A stretch of DNA of 64,000 nt from Sphaerotilus microaerophilus (lineage in GTDB: Bacteria > Pseudomonadota > Gammaproteobacteria > Burkholderiales > Burkholderiaceae_C). Numbering within the stretch: the first letter of the stretch is position 1; the number at the start of each line of letters is the position of its first letter. The notes under the pieces were generated by a model that worked only from the letters and a program-made list of their open reading frames with translations, was not told the DNA's origin and searched no databases. Shown piece after piece: positions 52,157-61,226 of this stretch. Where the stretch lies: assembly GCF_023734135.1 (NCBI RefSeq), contig NZ_AP025730.1, positions 2,604,001-2,668,000 of the forward strand, in the 5' to 3' direction. The position numbers were made by a program, and so were the translations under genes.

Positions 52157-52722
52157 GTGGGCGCGTCGTGTTCCTGCTGGAGGAACCCTCGATGAAGGTG
52201 TTTCTCCAGGCTTGGTTGCCGCGCATCGTCCCGGGCTGGCTGGAAGGGACGGACTTCCTGCTGGTCCCCCACGAGGGCAAGTCAGACCTGGACCGCAGCG
52301 TCCCGGTCAAGTTGAAGGCTTGGCGCGAACCCGGGACTCGGTTCGTGATCGTGCGTGACAACGATGGTGCGGACTGCATCTCCACCAAGAAGCGATTGCT
52401 GGAACTGATCGCAGGCACAGGGCGAACGGCTGTCGTTCGCCTGATCTGTCAGGAGCTGGAGGGATGGTATCTGGCCGACGAGGTGGCGCTGAGGGGGGCC
52501 TACCCCACTCATGTCAAGGCGGTGGAGCGGTTCGCGAGGCGCTTTCCAGACCCCGATGCCTGCCGGAAGCCGTCAGTAGAGTTGGGGCGCGACATCGATG
52601 AGTTTCAGAAGCAGGATGCCGCTCGTCGCTTGGGCGCCCGTCTTGATGCGGCCCGCTCTCGATCAGCCAGTTGCCGCTTGTTCGCACGGACGGTCAAGAG
52701 CCTGGCTGCGGTCGCAGCCTGA
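52153..52722 (+). CDS. DUF4276 (Toprim-like) protein
   Basis: A 189-residue DUF4276 protein. It shows a Toprim-like pattern: E10/E11 in FLLEEPSMKVFL, the HEGKSD loop (H40-D45) and D69-x-D71 in VIVRDNDGAD, plus the family segment QELEGWYLADEVAL. Toprim acids bind Mg and support nuclease activity, so it may be the effector of the ATPase just upstream (inference). The start overlaps the ATPase stop in ATGA. Confidence 0.78.
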   Translation: MSGRVVFLLEEPSMKVFLQAWLPRIVPGWLEGTDFLLVPHEGKSDLDRSVPVKLKAWREPGTRFVIVRDNDGADCISTKKRLLELIAGTGRTAVVRLICQELEGWYLADEVALRGAYPTHVKAVERFARRFPDPDACRKPSVELGRDIDEFQKQDAARRLGARLDAARSRSASCRLFARTVKSLAAVAA

Positions 52723-52889
52723 TGGAATGAGTCGCGCTGGCACCTGGCCAGTGACAAGGTGCCCCCCAGCGACATGTGGCCCGCACGCGAACCGCTTCAG
52801 CCTCACCGCGGCCCCGCGGCCCGCAGCCGGGGCCCGCAACGTAAGATCAAGCCGCCTTTTCCATCGTGCCTTCCGGGCGCACTCCCGCC
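52723..52889. other. Intergenic after the defence island
   Basis: No gene. It contains a GC-rich inverted repeat (GGCCCCG ... CGGGGCC around 52817-52838) and marks the return to chromosomal high-GC sequence. Confidence 0.35.
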
Positions 52890-53429
52890 ATGATCCCCCT
52901 GCACTTTGTGACTCGCTCTTCCCGTCGACCGTTCCCGATCGTGTCCGCCTGGGCGCTGGCCGCACTCCTGGCGCTGGGCGCCCTCGCCGGCTGCGACCAG
53001 CAGCGCGTGGCCAAGCTGGAGGAGGGCGTGGCCAGCGAGCTGGATGTGATGAAGCAGTTCGGCACGCCGCTGGACATCCACCGGGAGGCGGATGGCTCGC
53101 GCACCTTCGAGTACACGCGCCAGCCGGAGGGGGTGGCGAACTACTTCATCACCATCGGGCCGGACGGCAAGATGAGTGCGCTGCGGCAGGTGCTGGCGCC
53201 GCCCTACTTCGCCAAGGTGCAGCCGGGCATGGAGCAGGCCGCCGTGCGCCGCCTGCTGGGCCAGCCGGCGCTGAAGACGCCCTTCGCCCTGAAGAAGGAG
53301 GAGGTCTGGGACTGGCGCTGGCAGGAGGGGCAGCAGCGCAAGGTGTTCCGGGTGACCTTTGACCAGGCCGGGCGGGTCACTCAGGCGGCGAGCCTGGATG
53401 ACCCAAGAGACACGCACACCGGCGGATGA
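52890..53429 (+). CDS. BamE/SmpA-like outer-membrane lipoprotein
   Basis: A 179-residue lipoprotein with a signal and lipobox (LLALGALAGC). The mature part has two BamE-like blocks: SELDVMKQFGTPLDIHREAD then VQPGMEQAAVRRLLGQPALK, each followed by a tyrosine/tryptophan-rich strand. BamE-type proteins bind phosphatidylglycerol and stabilise the BAM complex; whether this paralogue does is unknown. Convergent with the histidine kinase. Confidence 0.75.
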   Translation: MIPLHFVTRSSRRPFPIVSAWALAALLALGALAGCDQQRVAKLEEGVASELDVMKQFGTPLDIHREADGSRTFEYTRQPEGVANYFITIGPDGKMSALRQVLAPPYFAKVQPGMEQAAVRRLLGQPALKTPFALKKEEVWDWRWQEGQQRKVFRVTFDQAGRVTQAASLDDPRDTHTGG

Positions 53430-53444
53430 ACCCCGGCCGCGGGG

Positions 53445-55778
53445 TCAGGCAGTGAGGTCGGTGGCTTGTTTGTCGGCGGCGTGCTGCTGGGCCGCTGCGC
53501 GAGGCAGCCAGAGCGTGACGCAGGTACCGGCCCCAGGCGTGCTGGTGATGGCGAGTTCGCCGCCGAGCAGGCTCAGGATCTCCCGCACGATGCTCATGCC
53601 CAGGCCGGTGCCTGGGATTTTGCCGGACCCGTCGGCGCGGTAGAAGCGCTCGCCCACGCGGGCCAGTTGCTCGGGCGTCATGCCGATGCCCTGGTCCCGC
53701 ACTTCGATGCCCACGCGTGCGCCCGCCAGGACGCCCGTGGCGGCGTCTTCCTGCACGATGCGCAGCTGCACGGCGCCCCCCTGCGGGGAGTACTTGTAGG
53801 CGTTGGAAAGCACGTTGCCCGCTGCCTGGCGCAGCTTGTCGCGGTCCACGCGCACGAGGGCACCCGGGACGGCATCGGTCAGTTCCGGCGCCGTGCGGTC
53901 GGCCGGGGGGCTGAAGTCCTGCAGCAGCTCGCGGGTCACCTCGCCCAGCTCCACGGTTTCGAGCACGAAGTCCTTGCCGCGCCGTGACTCGATGCGGGCC
54001 AGGTCCAGCAGCTCGTTGACGATGGCGATCATGAGCTTGGTCTGGCGGTGGATGGCGGCCAGGGCCCTGTGCTGTTTCTCCGGGGGCAGCATCGTGTGCA
54101 TCATCAGTTCGGTGAAGCCGAAGATGCTGGTCATCGGGGTGCGCAGCTCGTGCGCCGCGGTGGACACGAACTCGGACTTCATCTGGTCCACCTCGGTCTC
54201 GTGCGTCACGTCGCGCAGCGACAGCACCTGCGAGATGGCGGCCGTGCTGCCCTCGCGCAGCCGGACTTCGAGCGTGCGCTTGCCCGGGCAGGACAGGTCG
54301 ATCAGCTCGCGCTGCGCGGGCCCGGTGCCGCTGCGCTCGCGCAGCGCAAGCCGCATGGCCGCGAAACCGGCCCAGGGCAGGGGGCCGTCGTCGGCCTGTG
54401 CGCGCAGCAGCGCCTCCACGGCCTGCTCGCTGGCGCCGAGCACGCGCTCGGTGGGGATGCCGGTGAGCACGGCAAAGGCGGGGCTGACGTAGTTGACGCG
54501 GTGCCCGGCGTCGAAGGAGACGAAGCCGTCGGGGCTGAGCGCAAAGATGGCATCGAGCTGCTCGCCACGCACCTGCAGGCGGGTGACCAGCTCGGAGATC
54601 ATCGTGGAGATGGCTTCCAGGTCGTCGCCGGAGGCATCGCCCGGCGCTTGCATCGGCGCGCCGCCCGGGCCGTGGGTGAGGCCTTCGAGCACGTTGCGCA
54701 GGGCGTTCAGTGCGGCCTCGCGGCTGCGCAGTTCGGCACGCAGGCGCTGCTCCAGGTCGTGCTGCACGCTGATGTCGCGGCAGGCCAGCACGTAGCCCAC
54801 CGTGCCGCCGTCGCTGTTGGCGATGGGTGAGAGGGTGGTGTCCACCACCAAGGGGTGGCCGTCGCGCGCGGTCAGGGTGACGCGCCGCCCGGCCCAGGGT
54901 GAGAGCGTGGGCAGCCCGGCGTGCACCTCGGGCAGCACCTGGGCGGCTGGCTGGCCGTGCATGGCGAGCAGGTCCTGGCCGGTCATGGCGCAGGCGGCGG
55001 GGTTGGCCAGCACGATGCGACCGTCGGCGTCGAGCGTGAACACGCCGTCGGCGATGGCCCCCAGCGTCACGGCAGCCTGGGCCCGCTGGGCCTGCAGTGT
55101 GGCGGCGGCGCGGCCAAGGACCTCGAAGGTGGCCTGGAACTCCAGCGGCACCTCGCCGACGGTGAGCAGGCTGGCGGTGGCCTCACCGCTCTGCATCGCC
55201 TGGTCGAATTCCTGCACCCGGCTGAGCTTGCCCAGCCAGCGGCCCAGCACGAAGCGGATCGGGATCAGCCCGCCGATCATGGCCAGCAGCGCCAGCCCGA
55301 GCGCGATGCGGGTCTGGGCCCAGAGCCGCCCGGCGATGCGTTCGGCCGAGAAACTCAGGCGCAGCACGCCGTAGTCGCGCCCGCCCACGGTGATGGTGTT
55401 GTTGATGTCGTAGAGCCGCTCGGCCACCTGGTCGCGCAGCCAGGTCGGCGGGGTGACCGGGGGTGGATCGTCGCGTGGGGCGCGCACCGCGCCGCCCTGC
55501 AGGTCGATGAAGCTGGCCGAGGCGAAGGCGGAGTGGTAGACCGCGCGTTCAAGCGTGCGGCGGATCGTGTCGTAGTCGCCGATCACCACGCTGTCGGACA
55601 CGGTGGGGACGATCACCGTGCTCAACGCCTCGCCGCGCAGCTGCGCTTCCTCCAGTTCGACCGTGAACTGGTAGCGGTAGAACAGCCCCAGCCCGGCCAC
55701 CACGAAGGCGACCAGGGTGACGGTGTAGAGCGCGAAGACGCGCCCGAACAGCGAGCGCGGCAGCCGGATCAGCCTCAT
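53445..55778 (-). CDS. PAS-domain sensor histidine kinase
   Basis: A 777-residue membrane kinase: TM1 (residues 13-33), periplasmic sensor region (35-160), TM2 (165-185), HAMP-like segment, two PAS domains (about 240-350 and 420-520), HisKA with H543 (STAAHELRTPMTSI) and ATPase motifs (NVLSNAYKYSPQGG, DQGIGM, GTGLGMSIV). No response regulator is adjacent. The upstream gene, 11 bases away, encodes a periplasmic binding protein that probably presents the ligand. Confidence 0.87.
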   Translation of the reverse strand: MRLIRLPRSLFGRVFALYTVTLVAFVVAGLGLFYRYQFTVELEEAQLRGEALSTVIVPTVSDSVVIGDYDTIRRTLERAVYHSAFASASFIDLQGGAVRAPRDDPPPVTPPTWLRDQVAERLYDINNTITVGGRDYGVLRLSFSAERIAGRLWAQTRIALGLALLAMIGGLIPIRFVLGRWLGKLSRVQEFDQAMQSGEATASLLTVGEVPLEFQATFEVLGRAAATLQAQRAQAAVTLGAIADGVFTLDADGRIVLANPAACAMTGQDLLAMHGQPAAQVLPEVHAGLPTLSPWAGRRVTLTARDGHPLVVDTTLSPIANSDGGTVGYVLACRDISVQHDLEQRLRAELRSREAALNALRNVLEGLTHGPGGAPMQAPGDASGDDLEAISTMISELVTRLQVRGEQLDAIFALSPDGFVSFDAGHRVNYVSPAFAVLTGIPTERVLGASEQAVEALLRAQADDGPLPWAGFAAMRLALRERSGTGPAQRELIDLSCPGKRTLEVRLREGSTAAISQVLSLRDVTHETEVDQMKSEFVSTAAHELRTPMTSIFGFTELMMHTMLPPEKQHRALAAIHRQTKLMIAIVNELLDLARIESRRGKDFVLETVELGEVTRELLQDFSPPADRTAPELTDAVPGALVRVDRDKLRQAAGNVLSNAYKYSPQGGAVQLRIVQEDAATGVLAGARVGIEVRDQGIGMTPEQLARVGERFYRADGSGKIPGTGLGMSIVREILSLLGGELAITSTPGAGTCVTLWLPRAAAQQHAADKQATDLTA

Positions 55779-55789
55779 CGCGGTGCGGC

Positions 55790-56656
55790 TCAGCGCAGCG
55801 CGGCGGGCGCGCTGCGGTAGAACTCACGGTAGCCGGCGTACTCGCTGCCGTCGGAGGCGATGAAGTAGGCCTCGGCGCTCAGGCCGACCTGGGCGGAGGC
55901 CTGCTGGAGGATCTCGCGGCCCTTCGGGTCGGCGTGCATGCCGATGAAGGCGCGGGCGACGGCGTTGCGCACCTTGTCGGGCACCTTGGCCGCGGCCATC
56001 AGCGCCAGGTCATGAAGGGGTGGCGAGGACCACAGCACGCGGTACTTCTTGCCCTCGCGGCGCGCGTAGCCCTCGGCGAGCTGCGAGTTGGCGCCCACGG
56101 CGGCGACCTTGCCGCTGAACATCTGCGCCAGCGCGCCGTCCATGTTGCCGCCGAAGACGAACTTGGCGTCCACCTTGCGCGCCATCAGCTGGGCGGCGGG
56201 AAACTTGTAGGCCACCAGGGCCTCGGGGCCCGGGAAGGCGATTTCCTTGCCGGCCAGCTGGGCGAGCTCGGTGATGGGCGACTCCGCCGGCACGACGATC
56301 TGGCCATGCACGGGCGGTGTCAGCCGGCGGCCGAACACCTTCCAGCCCAGCTGCTCGCGCTCCGGGCTGAACAGGTGGTTGCTGAACACGAAGTCGACTT
56401 CCTGCGCCAGCACGTAGGCGGTGGTGTCGGCCGAGGTGCGGCCGATCTTCAGCTGCAGCTTCACGCCGCTCTTCTCGGAGACGTAGCTGATGATGGCGTT
56501 CCAGTAGGCCGCCGTCAGGTTGATGCCGTACTGGTTGACGGGCGAGAAGCGGTAGACCGTCGGGTCTTCCTGTGCGCTGCTCGGGGCGGATGCAGCCAGG
56601 GCCAGGGCGCCGGCGAGGCTGGCCGCCAGGCGCCGGAAGAAGGTGGGCAGACGCAT
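55790..56656 (-). CDS. PhnD-like periplasmic binding protein paired with the kinase
   Basis: A 288-residue binding protein of the phosphonate/phosphite PhnD family: Sec signal (ending SAPSSAQ), then RFSPVNQYGINLTAAYWNAI and KEIAFPGPEALVAYKFPAAQ. ATG at 56656 is preferred because GGAG lies seven bases before it; the ATG at 56662 is too close. Because no permease or ATPase is adjacent and a kinase follows, it is likelier a sensor than a transporter part. Confidence 0.75.
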   Translation of the reverse strand: MRLPTFFRRLAASLAGALALAASAPSSAQEDPTVYRFSPVNQYGINLTAAYWNAIISYVSEKSGVKLQLKIGRTSADTTAYVLAQEVDFVFSNHLFSPEREQLGWKVFGRRLTPPVHGQIVVPAESPITELAQLAGKEIAFPGPEALVAYKFPAAQLMARKVDAKFVFGGNMDGALAQMFSGKVAAVGANSQLAEGYARREGKKYRVLWSSPPLHDLALMAAAKVPDKVRNAVARAFIGMHADPKGREILQQASAQVGLSAEAYFIASDGSEYAGYREFYRSAPAALR

Positions 56657-56855
56657 GCGCATACTCCAAGGGGGGGCAGGTGGACAGGAGGCAGGTGGGT
56701 GATTCGTTTGCCTGTATCGGCGCATCGGGCCGGATATTGAGCGGCCCAAGCCCCCGGGCGATCCGCAGGGCGCGGGGGCAGGCTATCGTGTCGGCTGTGG
56801 CCGGCACCGTCAACCCGCCGTGGCCCGGCCCCTGTCCACTCCTGCCTGCTCCCTG
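56657..56855. other. Divergent promoter region, kinase operon and ModE-like regulator
   Basis: About 200 bases between divergent genes. No gene. I see no copy of the GCTATG-N10-CATAT palindrome here. Confidence 0.4.
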
Positions 56856-58046
56856 ATGAAAGCCCGCGGCGTCCACCTCCAGTACCGATTCGAGACCGAA
56901 GGCCAGCGCGGCGCCGAGGTCTACAACCCGCTGTTCGACCTGCTGTCGGCGGTGCGCGAGCATGGCTCGATCCAGCATGCGGCCAAGGCGGTGGGCGCGT
57001 CGTACCGCCACGTCTGGGGCCAGCTCAAGCACTGGGAGGAGGTGCTGGGCGAGCCGCTGATCACCTGGACGCAGGGCCAGCCCTCGCGGCTCACGCCCTT
57101 TGCCGACCGCCTGCTCTGGGCCGAGAAGCGCGCCCGCACGCGCCTGACGCCGCACATCGAGGCGCTGCGCGCCGAGCTGGAGCGGGTGCTGTCCGAGGCG
57201 CTGGATGGCAGCCAGCATGTGCTGACCATCTATGCCAGCCACGACCTGGCGCTGCCGCTGCTGCGCGAGCTGGCCAGCCAGCAGCAGCGACTGCACATCG
57301 AGCTGCGCTTTGCCGGCAGCGTGGATGCGCTGCGCGCGCTGGCCGAGGGGCGCTGCTTGGTGGCGGGCTTCCACGTGCCGCCGCTGGAGGACAGCGCCCA
57401 GGTCTTCGGCCCGGCGCTCAAGCCGCTGCTCAAGCCGGGCCGGCACAAGCTGATCGGCTGCGTGCGGCGCCGCCAGGGGCTGATGCTGCGCAAGGGCAAC
57501 CCCCTGGGCATTGGCTCGCTGGCCGACCTGGCACGGCCGGTGGCGGGCGGCCCGCCGCTGCGCTTCATCAACCGCCAAGCCGGCTCGGGCACGCGGCTGC
57601 TGCTGGACCACCTGCTCGGCGAGGCCGGCCTGACGCCCGGTGACCTGCCGGGCTACCACGCCGACGCCGAGGACAGCCACATGGCGGTGGCCGCCAGCAT
57701 CGCCAGCGGGGTGGGCGACGTGGGGATGGGCATCGAGGCGGCGGCGCGGCACTTCGGCCTGGACTTCGTGCCGCTGATGGCCGAGGACTACCACCTGGTC
57801 TGCCTGAAGGACGCCTTGGAGCACCCCGCGGTGGTCAAGCTGCGCGAGGCGCTGGCCTCGCCCGCCTGGCAGGAGCAGCTGGCCAGCCTGCCTGGCTACG
57901 AGGGTTCGCACAGCGGCGAGGTGCTGTCGCTGATCCGCGCGCTGCCCTGGTGGCACTTCCGCGTGCCGCGGCACGGACAGGGCGAGGCGGGTGCCGCGAT
58001 GGCGGAGCCGATGGGCGATGAGGGCGTCGACGAGGGCGACGACTGA
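56856..58046 (+). CDS. ModE-like HTH regulator fused to a periplasmic-binding-protein-like domain
   Basis: A 396-residue regulator. Residues 20-100 are a ModE/LysR-type winged helix (LSAVREHGSIQHAAKAVGAS YRHVWGQLKHW); residues about 130-350 are a PBP-like substrate domain (LTIYASHDLALPLLRE, FINRQAGSGTRLLLDHLL, ASGVGDVGMGIEAAARHFGL), like the molybdate/LysR-type sensing domains used in regulators of Mo/W enzymes. It ends with an acidic tail. It is the best candidate in this window for a Mo/W-responsive regulator. Confidence 0.75.
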   Translation: MKARGVHLQYRFETEGQRGAEVYNPLFDLLSAVREHGSIQHAAKAVGASYRHVWGQLKHWEEVLGEPLITWTQGQPSRLTPFADRLLWAEKRARTRLTPHIEALRAELERVLSEALDGSQHVLTIYASHDLALPLLRELASQQQRLHIELRFAGSVDALRALAEGRCLVAGFHVPPLEDSAQVFGPALKPLLKPGRHKLIGCVRRRQGLMLRKGNPLGIGSLADLARPVAGGPPLRFINRQAGSGTRLLLDHLLGEAGLTPGDLPGYHADAEDSHMAVAASIASGVGDVGMGIEAAARHFGLDFVPLMAEDYHLVCLKDALEHPAVVKLREALASPAWQEQLASLPGYEGSHSGEVLSLIRALPWWHFRVPRHGQGEAGAAMAEPMGDEGVDEGDD

Positions 58047-58086
58047 CCGGGCGCAGGGCGGCGGCGCAGGCGGCGGCAGGGGCCGG

Positions 58087-58716
58087 TCAGAGCCCGCCCA
58101 GCCCGCCCAGCCCGCCGAACGCGCCGAACGCGCCGAACGCGCCGAACGCGCCGATCAACCCGCCCGCACCGATCAGCCACAGCAGGTTCATGCGGGTGCG
58201 CCACACGGCCAGGGTGCTGACGACCGCGATGGCGGCTGGCACGGGCTGGCTCGGGTCCGCACAAAGATCCAGGCTGCGCGCCAGCAGCCACGCCGCTGAC
58301 AGCATCACCCCGACGACGACAGGGGCCATGCCCTGGCGGAAGGCCCGCACGCCGCGGTGCTGCGGGTGCTGGCGCAGCCAGTGTCCGGCGGCGCAGGCCA
58401 GCAGTGAGCTGGGCAGCAGCACGCCGACCAGGGCGATCGTGAGGCCCAGCACAGCCAGCAGGGCCTGCTGCAGCAACGGCCCGGGGGTGGCCTGGAGCCC
58501 GACGGTCCAGCCGGCCAGGGCGATGTAGAGCACGTTGGGGCCGGGCGTGGCCTGGGCCAGCGTCAGGCAGGCCTGGAACTGCGCCTCGCTCAGCCAGGCA
58601 TGCTGCACCACCAGGGCGCGGTGCAGCTCGGGCGCCAGCGTCATCGCGCCGCCGATGGCCAGGGGCGAGAGCGTCAGGTGCAGCCGCAGCAGCTCCAGCC
58701 AGTCCGCCGGGCTCAT
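58087..58716 (-). CDS. chrA: Chromate transporter, half-size ChrA subunit 2
   Basis: A 209-residue membrane protein of the CHR family; the TPGPNVLY motif near residue 57 is typical. About six membrane segments. It forms a functional pair with the other half at 58713 (short-chain ChrA). The C-terminus is a run of GAFGAFGAFGAF then GGLGGLGGL caused by DNA microsatellites (9-bp CGCCGAACG x4 at 58113-58148). Overlaps its partner by ATGA. Confidence 0.8.
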   Translation of the reverse strand: MSPADWLELLRLHLTLSPLAIGGAMTLAPELHRALVVQHAWLSEAQFQACLTLAQATPGPNVLYIALAGWTVGLQATPGPLLQQALLAVLGLTIALVGVLLPSSLLACAAGHWLRQHPQHRGVRAFRQGMAPVVVGVMLSAAWLLARSLDLCADPSQPVPAAIAVVSTLAVWRTRMNLLWLIGAGGLIGAFGAFGAFGAFGGLGGLGGL

Positions 58717-59300
58717 CCCGCGGCCCTTTCACCGGGCCGCAGGCAGCGGTACACCCAGGCGCAGGACAGCCCGCCCACGCCCGCGACGATGGCCGGCAGC
58801 GGCAGGTCCAGCCAGGTGATGCCCAGGGTGGCGAGCCCGGCCAGCGTCATGGCCGCCAGGGGGCCGAGCCGGTGGCTGCGCAGTGCCAGCAGCAGCTTGA
58901 TGCCCGCCCCGGCGAGGATGCCCACCGTGACGGCACCCATGCCGCGCAGGGCAGCCACCGCCTGCGGCTGGTCCGCGCCCAGGCGGAAGACGCTGGCCAC
59001 CAGCAGCAGCGTGAGCAGGGGCAGCGCCAGCAGGCCGGCCAGGGCCGCCAGGGCACCGCGGGGGCCGTGCTGGCGCCAGCCGTACATCAGCGCCAGGTTG
59101 CACACGTTGGGGCCGGGCAGCACCTGGGCGAGGCCCCACTCCTCCAGGAACTCCTCGTTGCTCATCCAGCCGCGGCGCTCCACCAGCTCCCGCTGCACCA
59201 CGCCGAGCACGCCGCCAAAGCCCTGCATGGCCAGGTGCGAGAAGGCCCAGAACAGCTCGCGGGCGTTGCGGGGATGCGGTCCGGTGGCGGGCGCTGTCAT
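58713..59300 (-). CDS. chrA: Chromate transporter, half-size ChrA subunit 1
   Basis: A 195-residue membrane protein of the CHR family; FGGVLGVVQRELVERRGWMS and VLPGPNVCNLAL are family signatures. First gene of the two-gene ChrA pair. The pair exports chromate or related oxyanions in other bacteria; here the specificity is inferred. Confidence 0.82.
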   Translation of the reverse strand: MTAPATGPHPRNARELFWAFSHLAMQGFGGVLGVVQRELVERRGWMSNEEFLEEWGLAQVLPGPNVCNLALMYGWRQHGPRGALAALAGLLALPLLTLLLVASVFRLGADQPQAVAALRGMGAVTVGILAGAGIKLLLALRSHRLGPLAAMTLAGLATLGITWLDLPLPAIVAGVGGLSCAWVYRCLRPGERAAG

Positions 59301-59336
59301 GGCGGCGGGGCGGTCGGGCGTCCTGCGCTGGGAGGT

Positions 59337-60149
59337 TCAGCGCTTTGCGCCCACCGGATCCAGGCCGGTGGGCCGCACGATCTCGGCCACCGCGGCGCTG
59401 GCCAGGAAGCGCGCCAGCTGGCGGGCGGCCTCTTCCTCCTTGGCGCCGCGCACCAGCCCGGCCGAGAAGTACAGCGTCTGCTGCACCTCCTCGGGCAGGG
59501 TGCCGATGAAGTCCAGCTCGGTGAAGTAGATCAGCTCGCTGACCTGCTGGAAGCCGAGTTCGGCGTCACCGCGCGCCACCACGGCGCCCACGCGCTCGCT
59601 GAGGATGCGCCGGCCGGTGTCCTTCAGGCGCTCGGCCACGCCCAGCTTCGGGAAGAGTTCGGTGGACAGGTAGGTGCCGCTGGCGCTGGCCGAGTAGGCC
59701 ACCGACTTCGCGTTCAGCAGCGTGGCCTTGAGCGCCTCGACGCTGCTGATGTCCGGGCGCGGCGTGCCCTTGCGCACGGCGGCGCCGATCTTCGAGCGCG
59801 CCAGGTCGATGCGGCTGCCGGGCTGCACCTGGCCGGACTTCACCAGCGCCTCCAGCCCGCCCTCGGAGAGGATCACCAGGTCGAAGGCCTCGCCGCGCGC
59901 GAGGCGGCTGGGGATGGAGTCCGGCGCGTTGCCGATCGAGGCCCCGAAGGCGCTGATCACGGTGTTGCCGGTGGCGGCCTCGTAGAGCGGGATGAGCTTC
60001 TTGTAGGCCTCGGTGAAGGCGCCCGAGGTGATGACCCGGATGTCGGCGGCCCAGGCGCTGCCCGCGCCGCCGGCGGTCAGGCAGGCGGCCAGCAGCAGGC
60101 GGAACAGGCCCCGGGACAGGCCCCAGGTCAGGAAGTGGGTGCGGTGCAT
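59337..60149 (-). CDS. ModA-like periplasmic binding protein
   Basis: A 270-residue protein with a signal ending AWAAD and molybdate-binding-protein-like strands (ITSGAFTEAYKKLIPLYEAA, VILSEGGLEALVKSG). No permease or ATPase neighbours, so it may have a sensing or shared-transport role. Start supported by GGAG before ATG 60149 on the minus strand. Confidence 0.7.
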   Translation of the reverse strand: MHRTHFLTWGLSRGLFRLLLAACLTAGGAGSAWAADIRVITSGAFTEAYKKLIPLYEAATGNTVISAFGASIGNAPDSIPSRLARGEAFDLVILSEGGLEALVKSGQVQPGSRIDLARSKIGAAVRKGTPRPDISSVEALKATLLNAKSVAYSASASGTYLSTELFPKLGVAERLKDTGRRILSERVGAVVARGDAELGFQQVSELIYFTELDFIGTLPEEVQQTLYFSAGLVRGAKEEEAARQLARFLASAAVAEIVRPTGLDPVGAKR

Positions 60150-60196
60150 GGCTTGTCTCCTCGTCGTGTTCTGGGGTCTCTGGCCGTCTCAGGCGC

Positions 60197-61180
60197 TCAC
60201 TCCATGGTGATCTTGCGATCGCGGATCACACGTCCCCACATGGCGGACTCGCGGGCGATTTCCTTGGCCAGGTCCTCGCGGCTGCCGGGCATCGGCGGCA
60301 TGCCGTGCTTGTTCAGCTCGGCCACCACGTCCGGCGACTTCAGCACCTTGACCAGCTCGGTGTTCCAGCGGTCCAGCGTGGGCTTGGGCACCTTGGCCGA
60401 GGCGACGAAGGCGTACCAGTTGGTGGCGCTGTAGCCCGGGTAGCCCGATTCGGCGATGGTCGGGATGTTCGGCAGCTGCGGCAGGCGCTTCGGCCCGGTG
60501 CTGGCCAGGGGGACCAGCTTGCCGGCGTCGATGTGGGGCTGGGCGGTCGAGTAGGTCGAGTAATAGGCCGCCACGCGTCCACCCAGCAGGTCCTGCAGTG
60601 CCGGCGCGCCGCCCTTGTAGGGCACGTGCACTGTGTCGATCTTGGCCATGTCGTCCATCAGCTCGCCGGCCAGGTGCGAGGCCGAGCCGGCGCCGGTGGA
60701 GGCGTAATCGAGCTTGCCGGGGTTCTTTTTGGCGAAGTCGATGAACTCGGCGAAGGTCCGGATCTTCAGGCCGGCGTGCACCACCAGCACGTTCGGGAAG
60801 TTGACGCCCATGGTGATCGGCGCCAGGTCCTTCACCGGGTCATAGGGCAGCTTCATCAGGTGGGGCGCGATGGCCAGCGGCCCGACCGAGCCGAACAGCA
60901 GCACCGAGCCGTCGCTTGGCCCGGTGGCGGTGTACTGGTGGGCGATGTTGCCGCCAGCGCCGGGCTTGTTGTCGATCACGACCGTGAGCCCGGTGTTCTC
61001 CGCCAGCTTCCTGGCGATGACCCGTGCGGCCGTGTCGGCGGCGCCCCCGGCGGCAAAGCCGACGACCATGCTGATGGTCTTCTTCGGCAGTTCCTGGGCC
61101 TGGACCTGCCAGGGCAGGGCAGTGACCGCCACGGCGGCAGCAGCGGCGCACAGGCTGAGCAGGGTGGTTCGACGGTGCAT
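60197..61180 (-). CDS. tctC: Tripartite tricarboxylate transporter substrate-binding protein, orphan
   Basis: A 327-residue Bug/TctC-type binding protein with a signal ending QVQAQ and family landmarks (ISMVVGFAAGGAADTAARVI, IDNKPGAGGNIAHQYTATGP, GVNFPNVLVVH). It stands beside tcuBA without its own TctAB and presumably borrows a permease elsewhere, perhaps tctBA at the left end of the window. Likely substrate: tricarballylate, citrate or aconitate. Confidence 0.85.
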   Translation of the reverse strand: MHRRTTLLSLCAAAAAVAVTALPWQVQAQELPKKTISMVVGFAAGGAADTAARVIARKLAENTGLTVVIDNKPGAGGNIAHQYTATGPSDGSVLLFGSVGPLAIAPHLMKLPYDPVKDLAPITMGVNFPNVLVVHAGLKIRTFAEFIDFAKKNPGKLDYASTGAGSASHLAGELMDDMAKIDTVHVPYKGGAPALQDLLGGRVAAYYSTYSTAQPHIDAGKLVPLASTGPKRLPQLPNIPTIAESGYPGYSATNWYAFVASAKVPKPTLDRWNTELVKVLKSPDVVAELNKHGMPPMPGSREDLAKEIARESAMWGRVIRDRKITME

Positions 61181-61226
61181 GAGGGTTTCCGATGTGTGGC
61201 GAGCGGGTGAATGGCGGGGCGTTGAG

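Noticed and set aside
52598..53362. Frame overlapping the DUF4276 tail and the BamE-like lipoprotein
   Set aside because: Another frame of two better-supported genes; no start signal.
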